Shown: one piece after another, positions 8,567-17,281 of the stretch
Numbering within the stretch: position 1 is the first letter of the stretch
Layout of the letters: every line of letters starts with the position of its first letter
From: Marinobacter adhaerens HP15
GTDB lineage: Bacteria; Pseudomonadota; Gammaproteobacteria; Pseudomonadales; Oleiphilaceae
Assembly: GCF_000166295.1 (NCBI RefSeq)
Contig: NC_017506.1
Coordinates: 1,178,001 to 1,242,000 of the forward strand
DNA length: 64,000 nucleotides
Direction: 5' to 3'
Notes under the pieces: model-generated
Seen by the model: only the letters and a program-made list of their open reading frames with translations
The model's database searches: none
What the model was told of the DNA's origin: nothing
Position numbers and translations under genes: made by a program

Positions 8567-9128
8567 GCTCTGGCTGTTAGTTGGCGGTAATGGTGCGGGG
8601 AAAACAACGTTCTATGAGCGGTTCCTGGCTCGTCGCAAAATCCCGCTGGTGAATGCCGATAACATCGCCAAAAGTGTCTGGCCGGATGCTCCTGAAAAGC
8701 ACAGTTACGAAGCGGCGCTTGTTGCCGAAAGGGAGCGGTTCCGACTGCTTGAGGAGCGTCAGACTTTCTGTTTTGAAACGGTCTTTTCCCATCCTTCCAA
8801 GGTGGATTTTGTTGGGGCTGCAAAGGCGGCAGGGTTCCGGATTCGGCTGTTCTATTTTCACCTGGAGTTTGCAGAACTCAACAAGGCGCGGGTTGCCTCG
8901 CGGGTCAAGTCCGGCGGCCATAGCGTCCCCGATGCCAAGATCCAGTCCCGGATTCCGCGAACTCTTGAGAATCTCCGTCAGTGCGTTGGTCTTGTCGACG
9001 AATTGCATCTTGTGGATAACTCCAGTCTCGATCACCCCTATGTGCGTGTTGCGGTTTGGGAAGAGGGGCGTTGGCGCTCTTTACAGGAAAGACTGCCCGA
9101 CTGGGCAACAGACTTGATCGATGCCTGA
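8544..9128 (+). CDS. Zeta-toxin family kinase
   Basis: The 194-residue protein has the P-loop LLVGGNGAGKTTFYERFLA at residues 11-29, NADNIAKSVWPD after it, and FCFETVFSHPSKVDF, the ETVFS motif of zeta toxins and UDP-N-acetylglucosamine kinases. Zeta toxins phosphorylate UDP-sugar precursors and block wall synthesis. The GTG start at 8544 lies inside the antitoxin gene; GTG 8550 is an alternative. Canonical zeta is paired with epsilon, so the ParD-like partner is a different arrangement. Small chromosomal zeta-like kinases may have housekeeping roles, so toxicity is inferred from context. Confidence 0.83.
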   Translation: MTVTTQPELWLLVGGNGAGKTTFYERFLARRKIPLVNADNIAKSVWPDAPEKHSYEAALVAERERFRLLEERQTFCFETVFSHPSKVDFVGAAKAAGFRIRLFYFHLEFAELNKARVASRVKSGGHSVPDAKIQSRIPRTLENLRQCVGLVDELHLVDNSSLDHPYVRVAVWEEGRWRSLQERLPDWATDLIDA

Positions 9129-9135
9129 TTATTGA

Positions 9136-10032
9136 TTACGGCCAGCTATCCGGCACAACAAATATCCGATCGGTCTCCTGCCATATCTCGCCGCTGTCGT
9201 TTTTTTCGAGTTTAGCGAATAGCATGGGAATGTTGTGCCGCTCAATGGTGTTCAGCGCGGTTGTCATGGCATCCGCTGCGGGTGGCTCGCTCTGGCGCCA
9301 CGGCCCGATCCAGTGGGGTTTGTTCAACACCACCCAGCCGTGGATGTCCGACGACTCGATTTGTGAGAGGTAGCACCAGTGTCCGCGGAGGTGATTGGCA
9401 GGCACTGACTCGGGCGCTATTACCCGCGTCTCTCTCGGGTAAAACAGATAGCCCGGCATGAAGATGCGGGGCGTCACGGGTTCGTTGATTCCAGCTTCGG
9501 CGAGCAGTTCCCTGGCTTCGGGCAATCTGGTTCGCTGGCTTTGCAGGTTCAGCATGCGGTCTGCTTTCAGGTCCAGCCGATCTCTTGCGTTAGGGCCGTA
9601 CCAGAGTGTTCTTCCGGCTTGCTCCGGAACCCCCAGATAATATTTGATCGCGATTTCATGGTGTTCGATGCGATCTTCCAAACGATTGTGCACCACGAAA
9701 TCCAGCTCGCCAATGGTTCGACCGTTGGACTGGATTTGCCGGTTCTGCAGCAGAATGTCCCAGCCCAGAAGATCTTCAAGCAATACCCGGTAAAGCTGTT
9801 CAAAGTAAAATCCGAGCCGCTTTGGCGGCGTCTCGCTCAGCAGCGGAGGTGCCTTTTCCGGATTGCGATCCCACGCCCGGAGTTGCTCATCAACATTTTT
9901 GCTGAGGGAACGACTTGGCTCAAATGTCAGTGGGGACTGCAGCAACTGGGGCGCCTGGCATAGCCACGCAAGGTGCCTGACCGCCGGGGTGGTCAGCTCT
10001 GAAGTCGCGTAGTGGGCTGTTTTTGCATCCAT
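9136..10032 (-). CDS. DUF1853 family protein
   Basis: From the ATG at 10032 the protein has about 298 residues. It matches DUF1853, known from Pseudomonas and relatives and without established function. Characteristic stretches are [16 protein letters not shown] (residues 73-88), GELDFVVHN (108-116), [10 protein letters not shown] (125-134) and [12 protein letters not shown]. The Glu79/Asp111/Lys130 layout recalls a PD-(D/E)XK nuclease core, but the usual ExK is IAIK here, so activity is uncertain. The frame is open to 10098, but [10 protein letters not shown] gives a normal family N-terminus and leaves 64 bases for divergent control with gloA. It converges on the zeta gene with a 7-base gap. 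Confidence 0.8.
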   Translation of the reverse strand: MDAKTAHYATSELTTPAVRHLAWLCQAPQLLQSPLTFEPSRSLSKNVDEQLRAWDRNPEKAPPLLSETPPKRLGFYFEQLYRVLLEDLLGWDILLQNRQIQSNGRTIGELDFVVHNRLEDRIEHHEIAIKYYLGVPEQAGRTLWYGPNARDRLDLKADRMLNLQSQRTRLPEARELLAEAGINEPVTPRIFMPGYLFYPRETRVIAPESVPANHLRGHWCYLSQIESSDIHGWVVLNKPHWIGPWRQSEPPAADAMTTALNTIERHNIPMLFAKLEKNDSGEIWQETDRIFVVPDSWP

Positions 10033-10096
10033 ATGGCCAGAATACCGTAAACTGTCCCCAAGGCACGATGATCCATACAGTTCTGAAGGAGGCTTC

Positions 10097-10537
10097 ATGC
10101 AATATCTTCACACGATGATCCGGGTAAGCAACCTGGACGAGACCCTCCATTTCTTTTGCGACCTGCTGGGAATGGTCGAGATCAGTCGCAAAAGCAGCGA
10201 CAAAGGTCGATTCACCCTGGTGTTTCTGGCTGCACCCGACGACGAGGCGCGGGCCCGTGAAGACAGGGCGCCGATGATCGAGCTCACCTACAACTGGGAC
10301 CCTGAGGAATATACGGGCGGTCGGAATTTTGGCCATCTCGCCTACCGCGTCGATGACATTTATGCGCTGTGTGAGCACCTCAAAGCCAATGGTGTAACGA
10401 TTAATCGTCCGCCCCGTGATGGACATATGGCTTTTATCCGCACCCCGGATAATATTTCTATCGAGCTGCTGCAGAAAGGCGATGCGCTGCCACCGAAAGA
10501 GCCCTGGGCCAGCATGGAAAACACCGGAACCTGGTAA
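10097..10537 (+). CDS. gloA: Lactoylglutathione lyase (glyoxalase I)
   Basis: The 146-residue protein is GloA. The four metal ligands are recognisable in order: His5 in YLHTMIRV, Glu in PMIELTYN, His in FGHLAYRV and Glu in [24 protein letters not shown] is nearly invariant in GloA. The enzyme isomerises the methylglyoxal-glutathione hemithioacetal to S-lactoylglutathione. A strong AAGGAGG lies seven bases before the ATG. It is slightly longer than E. coli GloA (135 residues) because of a C-terminal tail. Divergent from DUF1853. Confidence 0.95.
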   Translation: MQYLHTMIRVSNLDETLHFFCDLLGMVEISRKSSDKGRFTLVFLAAPDDEARAREDRAPMIELTYNWDPEEYTGGRNFGHLAYRVDDIYALCEHLKANGVTINRPPRDGHMAFIRTPDNISIELLQKGDALPPKEPWASMENTGTW

Positions 10538-10573
10538 GTGTTTGGGCGGGCCGCTGCGAAGCGTCGGAAATGC

Positions 10574-10579
10574 TATAAT
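10574..10579 (+). promoter_or_regulatory. Perfect -10 hexamer upstream of the Clp-like gene
   Basis: TATAAT is preceded by TGC, an extended -10, about 55 bases before the ATG at 10639. No convincing -35 is seen at the right distance. It is the only good promoter match in the gap after gloA. Confidence 0.5.
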
Positions 10580-10638
10580 GGCCGCCCGCAATATGGCGTT
10601 CGCATCAGGACGATGCATTCAGAACATGGAGAAGTTTG

Positions 10639-12063
10639 ATGGACGATTGGCAAGGATGCCTGGATCCCCAGTGCCAGACCGCATTATTACGAGCCCGGGA
10701 GAGCGTTGAGCGCAGGGGCGGCTCGGTGATTACCGCTGAAGACTACCTGCTTGCTCTTCTGGACTCCGCGCCTGCTATTGCCCGCTTTCTGCGCGGCTGC
10801 GGCGTGGATATGGATGAGCTTACCCGCACCATTCAGTGCGAACAACCGATCGTGACGGAAGTTGGTGGGGAGGGGCAATTATCTTCCCAGCTGATGTATT
10901 GGTTTGCGGCGGCCCGGGAAGCCAGCGATTCGCCATGGCTTGGTTGGTCGCACCTGCTGGAGGCGCTCGTTCGGCACGCGGACCGGTTGCAGCAAAAAGC
11001 CTATGTGGCGGTTTTTGAGCTTGTTACTCGCTGGCCGGATCCTTCCGATGAGCGGGAACCGGCGCCGATCGATCAATTCCAGAGAGCACCTGTGGTAGTG
11101 GCCGATTCGGCATGGGTTGAGCTGGCTGAAGATGTCGCGATCAGTCTCTCGGCGTCTTCGTCCGCCATGATCTGGGTGCGTGGCGAACGTGGGTCGGGCA
11201 AGACCGCCTGGCTGCAATCGTTGCTCCCAGCACTGGAGCAGGATTACGTCGAGTTGGATCTCAGGCGTGAAGCGGAGATTATGGCCAGTGATCTTCCGGT
11301 CCTGCCCCAGCGCACTTTGGAAAGTGCTCCAGGAGAGAGCGGCTCACGCTGGCCGGTGCTTGTGCTGGACAATGTCTCGCCTGCAGACCTGGTTGCGCTG
11401 ATGGATCTCCCTGATGGGCTGGCGTCAGCGCTCGTGCTCCAGTGGGCGGGCCCAATACTTTTGCTGGGTCCTGACGAGCCCACAGAAAGCCGTTCAGCTG
11501 TCTCACTTCAGCATCGCCTGGGCCGGAGCCTCGACATCTTTGACATGCCTGTTACGAGCGTGGTCCAGCGTCAGGCCATTTTAACGGCACATCAGGCCGC
11601 CATCGAGAAGCAATGGAATATCCAGATTCCCCGCTCGGTGATCCGGTTTGTCGCCTCTCGCCAAAGCCGTTGCGTCAGCACGCCGGGGGGAATGCTTCAG
11701 TGGCTTGAGCGGGCGGCTGCAAGGCTAAATCTCTTTGCCCGCAGAGGTCCAGGCGATGCGGTCGCTCTTTCAGGACAGGCAGACACACTGAGGCGCCAGT
11801 CTCTGGTGGCGCTTGCACGCAAGGAGCCGCTCGAAGATATTGAAACGTCGTTGAGAGAGATACAGCTCCACCGGGTGGCAGCGGAAGTGGCCTGGCACGA
11901 ACGACAAGCGGCCGGCACGTTGCGTCAGCTCTGTAATGAAGATTTGCGTCGGGAACTGGAGCGGCGGGTTGCAGCGGGACCCGGGCCGGTTCACTATGTG
12001 CTGCATTGTAATCAGCAGGATGGAGATTCAGCGGGTGCAGGATCTGGAAATATACATTCGTGA
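10639..12063 (+). CDS. Degenerate Clp-like protein: Clp N-domain plus AAA module
   Basis: The protein has about 474 residues from ATG 10639. Residues 1-130 look like a ClpA/ClpB N-terminal double repeat (LLRARESVERRGGSVITAED, DYLLALLDS, WLGWSHLLEALVRH). A P-loop GERGSGKT follows at 182-189 and a Walker-B-like PVLVLDN with Asp244-Asn245 replacing the usual Asp-Glu. The C-terminus (from about 390) is helical and ends in a low-complexity tail. Unlike ClpA/B there is one AAA module, the catalytic Glu is absent and the arginine finger is not clear, so it may be a regulator or adaptor rather than an unfoldase. The exact family is not recognised. Confidence 0.6.
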   Translation: MDDWQGCLDPQCQTALLRARESVERRGGSVITAEDYLLALLDSAPAIARFLRGCGVDMDELTRTIQCEQPIVTEVGGEGQLSSQLMYWFAAAREASDSPWLGWSHLLEALVRHADRLQQKAYVAVFELVTRWPDPSDEREPAPIDQFQRAPVVVADSAWVELAEDVAISLSASSSAMIWVRGERGSGKTAWLQSLLPALEQDYVELDLRREAEIMASDLPVLPQRTLESAPGESGSRWPVLVLDNVSPADLVALMDLPDGLASALVLQWAGPILLLGPDEPTESRSAVSLQHRLGRSLDIFDMPVTSVVQRQAILTAHQAAIEKQWNIQIPRSVIRFVASRQSRCVSTPGGMLQWLERAAARLNLFARRGPGDAVALSGQADTLRRQSLVALARKEPLEDIETSLREIQLHRVAAEVAWHERQAAGTLRQLCNEDLRRELERRVAAGPGPVHYVLHCNQQDGDSAGAGSGNIHS

Positions 12064-12409
12064 TCTGGAGCCGGGGGCGGTTTCCGGGTGGCTTGAAAAC
12101 CATGTGGACCAACTGGAACTGAATGACAGTGACGTAGCGAGCGTGATCAAGGGCTTCGCGCGCTATGAAGGTGACAGGGTTCGAATATCGCTTTATCCCG
12201 GCGCGTTCGGCAAGCGTTTTACCTCTCTGGTGATTGAGGGGCCTCGGGTACCCTGGAACAGTGATCTGGACTGCGCCCGAAGCGCATGGCGTGCCATGGA
12301 TACCGAGATTCGCTGCAGTCCGGGAGACTGGAAAGAGGGCGAGCCGGTAGAGGATGAGAAATGGTGGCGTCTGGACCACCGGGGCGAGCAACAGGTCGTC
12401 TGGAACTGA
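12020..12409 (+). CDS. Hypothetical protein, coupled to the Clp-like gene
   Basis: A 129-residue acidic protein beginning MEIQRVQDLEIYIRDLEPG. The frame is open from 11936, but the ATG at 12020 gives a compact start and overlaps the upstream gene's 3' end by 44 bases. The family is not recognised. Visible features are an N-terminal amphipathic helix, VIKGFARYEGDRVRISLYPG and a Trp-rich C-terminus (EDEKWWRLDHRGEQQVVWN). No signal peptide or membrane segment. It ends directly at a strong terminator, so it closes the transcription unit that starts at the Clp-like gene and may act with it. Confidence 0.6.
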   Translation: MEIQRVQDLEIYIRDLEPGAVSGWLENHVDQLELNDSDVASVIKGFARYEGDRVRISLYPGAFGKRFTSLVIEGPRVPWNSDLDCARSAWRAMDTEIRCSPGDWKEGEPVEDEKWWRLDHRGEQQVVWN

Positions 12410-12440
12410 AAGAGGCAGCCCTTGGGCTGCCTCTTTGTTT
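12409..12440 (+). terminator. Rho-independent terminator after the Clp-like unit
   Basis: A perfect 13-base stem (12409-12421 with 12424-12436) and a two-base loop ends in CTCTTTGTTTT. The stem starts on the last base of the upstream stop codon. It also reads moderately well from the other strand for the convergent cold-shock-domain gene. Confidence 0.9.
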
Positions 12441-12452
12441 TCAGTGGGCGAT

Positions 12453-12986
12453 TCAATCGCTCAGGATGGATACGTTGTCGGCCTGAAGGCCTTTGTCTGC
12501 CTCCACAACATTGAAGCGGACCAGTTGACCCTGTCGCAGGACCCGGCGCCCACGGCCACGAATCGCCCGGAAGTGAACAAATACCTCGTCACCGCTGTCA
12601 CGCACGATAAAGCCGAAGCCTTTCTTGACGTTGAACCACTTTACGGTGCCTTCTTCATCACCCTCAGGGCTGCTTTCGTCATAGCCATCATCATCGTCAT
12701 CATTGTGGTTCTGGCTGGGGGCACGGTTGCTCGGCCGGGTTGGGCTTTGCTGTTCGGCCGGTTTCTTGACTGAAAGCGCAATGGCCAGGAAGCCCGCAAT
12801 GCCGAAAACGATCAGCGTAATAATGTAGGCTGCGATGCCACGAGTGCTACCGAGGGCCTCAATAAGCTGACCTGCAGCGATCAGGCGCAGAGGCTCTGGT
12901 GTAAAAGACAGCAACAGGGCAAGCACCAGCGGTGCGGGGATGGCGATCAGGAGAGAAAAAAGGATCGCTTTGGATGGATTACGCAT
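12453..12986 (-). CDS. Membrane-anchored cold-shock-domain protein
   Basis: About 177 residues from ATG 12986 (ATG 13004 is also possible). Two membrane segments lie at about 8-27 and 52-72, then a Pro/Asn/Asp-rich linker with a run of five Asp, then a complete cold-shock domain at about 112-174: [16 protein letters not shown] carries RNP1 (KGFGFI) and EVFVHFRAI carries RNP2 (VFVHF). CSDs bind single-stranded nucleic acid, so this one would be tethered to the inner membrane with the CSD probably in the cytoplasm. Most bacterial CSD-membrane fusions carry the CSD N-terminally with DUF1294; here the order is reversed. Confidence 0.8.
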   Translation of the reverse strand: MRNPSKAILFSLLIAIPAPLVLALLLSFTPEPLRLIAAGQLIEALGSTRGIAAYIITLIVFGIAGFLAIALSVKKPAEQQSPTRPSNRAPSQNHNDDDDDGYDESSPEGDEEGTVKWFNVKKGFGFIVRDSGDEVFVHFRAIRGRGRRVLRQGQLVRFNVVEADKGLQADNVSILSD

Positions 12987-13209
12987 TGACTGAAATTTCT
13001 CCATTCTTGTAACGCTAACGATAAAAACCGGATATCGGGTAAAATCGCACATCCGGCCGGTGAAAACCGACAGTACCCCGAAAAACGGGAGTGCTGGCGG
13101 GCAAAAGCGGCATGATACCAGATTATCCCGAGCGCTGACCAAGCAACGGAATAAGCAGTGTCATCGATCACATTCTAGAGAGAACTACCCAGGGGAGCAC
13201 CAATACCCG

Positions 13210-13428
13210 ATGAGCCAGAACGATCTGGAAACCCGACTGGACGAGCTGGAAACGCGGCTGGCCTTTCAGGACGACGTTATCAATACCCTGAGCGAACAAA
13301 TTGCCAAGCAGGAAATGGATATCCGTGAGTTGTGGGAGGCCAAGCGGCTGCTGCACAAACAGTTGAAAGATGTTTCACCGTCCAATATCAAGTCAGAGCA
13401 GGACGAAACACCTCCCCCTCATTATTGA
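13210..13428 (+). CDS. slyX: SlyX family protein
   Basis: A 72-residue coiled-coil protein, MSQNDLETRLDELETRLAFQ, followed by DDVINTLSEQIAKQE and ending in PPPHY, the conserved SlyX tail. The ATG at 13210 follows AGGGGAG at about 13 bases. Its role is not established; it is a small cytoplasmic protein common in gammaproteobacteria. The frame is open upstream to 13060, but that part shows no conservation and is ignored. Confidence 0.88.
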   Translation: MSQNDLETRLDELETRLAFQDDVINTLSEQIAKQEMDIRELWEAKRLLHKQLKDVSPSNIKSEQDETPPPHY

Positions 13429-13442
13429 TAATGGCACATTAA

Positions 13443-13479
13443 AAAAGGGATCGGATGAAGGTTTCATCTGATCCCTTTT
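13443..13479. terminator. Bidirectional terminator between slyX and dapE
   Basis: A 17-base stem with one G-T pair (13443-13459 with 13463-13479) has A-runs on the left and T-runs on the right. It can stop slyX on the plus strand and the dap operon on the minus strand. Confidence 0.88.
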
Positions 13480-13501
13480 CGTTGGATTCCGGTTCCCGCT
13501 T

Positions 13502-15653
<2,152 letters not shown>

Positions 15654-15740
15654 CTGATGGTTGCTCCTGTTTTGAATGTGGGGGCAGGGCAATGCCTCAA
15701 GACCCCTGAAATTAAAGTTTGGATCTGGTTTGCCCGAGAT

Positions 15741-16082
15741 TCAGGCCAGCCATGCGGACCATTCGTCTGCACTGAAACCTACGCGCACATCACCGCCGTT
15801 TTCGACAACGGGGCGCTTAATAATGGATGGATTCTCCAGCATGATCTCGTAAGCGCTTTGGGCGTCAATGGTATCACGAACGTCCTCCGGAAGTTTGCGC
15901 CAGGTGGTGCCACGGCGGTTCAGCAGGGTTTCCCATCCGACCGCCTGCTCCCAGCGGAACAGCAACTCACTCTGCAGGCCATCCTTCTTGAAGTCGTGGA
16001 ATTCGTAGTCGATACCTTGTTCGTCCAGCCACTTCCGGGCCTTCTTTACGGTGTCGCAGTTTTTGATGCCGTACAGTTTCAT
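15741..16082 (-). CDS. ArsC/Spx-family reductase-like protein (YffB type)
   Basis: A 113-residue thioredoxin-fold protein starting MKLYGIKNCDTVKKARKWLD. It has the single N-terminal Cys of the YffB/Spx branch (NCDT) rather than the arsenate-specific CX5R, and the conserved IKRPVVE near residue 88. The position between dapD and dapC is typical of gammaproteobacteria. It overlaps dapC by four bases, so it is co-translated. A link to arsenate is unlikely; the real substrate is unknown. Confidence 0.88.
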   Translation of the reverse strand: MKLYGIKNCDTVKKARKWLDEQGIDYEFHDFKKDGLQSELLFRWEQAVGWETLLNRRGTTWRKLPEDVRDTIDAQSAYEIMLENPSIIKRPVVENGGDVRVGFSADEWSAWLA

Positions 16083-17281
16083 GGCTTGTTCGCCTTAACA
16101 AATTCAACAATGCGTTCCGCTGCCTCTACGCACTCTTCCAGCGGGGCGACCAGGGCCATCCGGACACGGTTTTCTCCGGGGTTATGGCCATCCACGGTTC
16201 GGGAAAGATATCGCCCAGGCAACACGTGCACGTTCTGTTGCGCCGAGAGCTCCCGGGCAAACGTTTCATCGTCCATCGGAGTTATCGGCCACAGGTAAAA
16301 CCCGGCATCCGGAAAATCAACATCCATAACTTCCCGGAGGATCGGGACCACTGCCTCAAATTTGGCGCGGTACGCTGCACGATTCTCCCGAACGTGGTCC
16401 TCGTCGCTCCAGGCGGCGATGCTCGCCAGCTGATTGTGGATCGGCATGGCGCAGCCGTGATAGGTGCGGTACTTCAGGTAGCCGTCAAGAATGTTTGCAT
16501 CCCCGGCTACGAAACCCGATCGCAGGCCGGGCAGGTTGCTGCGTTTGGACAGGCTGTGGAACACCACGCAGCGGGCGTAGTCATCCCGGCCAATGGCGGC
16601 GCAGGTTTGCAGGAGGCCTTCCGGCGCGTTGCCTTCCTCCGGATAGAGTTCGGAGTAGCATTCGTCGGAAGCAACGATAAAGTCGTGTTTGTCGGCCAGG
16701 GCTATCACCCTGGTCAGCGCCTCCCGGGAGATAACAGCACCACTGGGATTGCCCGGGGAGCACAGAAACAGTATCTGGCATTCTTGCCAGATGGATTCGG
16801 GCACTGAATCAAAATCGGGAATGAAGCCATTTGAGCCATCGCAGGGGATGTATACGGGCGTCGCGCCTGCAAGGAAGGCGGCTCCCTCGTAAACCTGATA
16901 AAACGGATTGGGGCTGACTACGGTGGCAGGCTTGGTGGCATCCACGACAGCCTGAACCAGGGAAAAGATGGCTTCACGTGTGCCGTTTACCGGCACGATG
17001 TTGTTCGCCGCGCTGAGGCTGCCGGCCTTCAGATTGAATCGGCGGGTTGCCCAGCCACTGATGGCCTCGCGAAGTTCATCCGTACCCCGGGTGGTGGGGT
17101 AATTGGCAAGCTTGTCCAGATTGTTCGCAATGACCTGTTTGACGAAATCGGGCGAAGGGTGCTTCGGCTCTCCAATCCCCAGGGAAATCGGCCGGAGATG
17201 ATCGGGCACGCTGATGCCTGCCTTCAGTTTGGCAAGCTTTTCAAAAGGGTAGGGATGAAGTCTGTCCAGGTTCGGATTCAT
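16079..17281 (-). CDS. dapC: Succinyldiaminopimelate transaminase
   Basis: A 400-residue fold-type I aminotransferase. The PLP-binding lysine is in VFHSLSKRSNLPGLRSGF; SLGIGEPKHPSPDFV, NYPTTRGTDELREAI and SPGNPSGAVISREAL are family landmarks. It transfers an amino group from glutamate to N-succinyl-2-amino-6-ketopimelate, between DapD and DapE. ATG start overlaps the glnD stop by four bases. The operon layout supports DapC rather than a generic aspartate aminotransferase. Confidence 0.94.
   Translation of the reverse strand: MNPNLDRLHPYPFEKLAKLKAGISVPDHLRPISLGIGEPKHPSPDFVKQVIANNLDKLANYPTTRGTDELREAISGWATRRFNLKAGSLSAANNIVPVNGTREAIFSLVQAVVDATKPATVVSPNPFYQVYEGAAFLAGATPVYIPCDGSNGFIPDFDSVPESIWQECQILFLCSPGNPSGAVISREALTRVIALADKHDFIVASDECYSELYPEEGNAPEGLLQTCAAIGRDDYARCVVFHSLSKRSNLPGLRSGFVAGDANILDGYLKYRTYHGCAMPIHNQLASIAAWSDEDHVRENRAAYRAKFEAVVPILREVMDVDFPDAGFYLWPITPMDDETFARELSAQQNVHVLPGRYLSRTVDGHNPGENRVRMALVAPLEECVEAAERIVEFVKANKP

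Noticed and set aside
15741..16082. Arsenate reductase
   Set aside because: The arsenate-specific catalytic loop is absent and the gene sits in the dap operon, as the YffB/Spx-like branch does.
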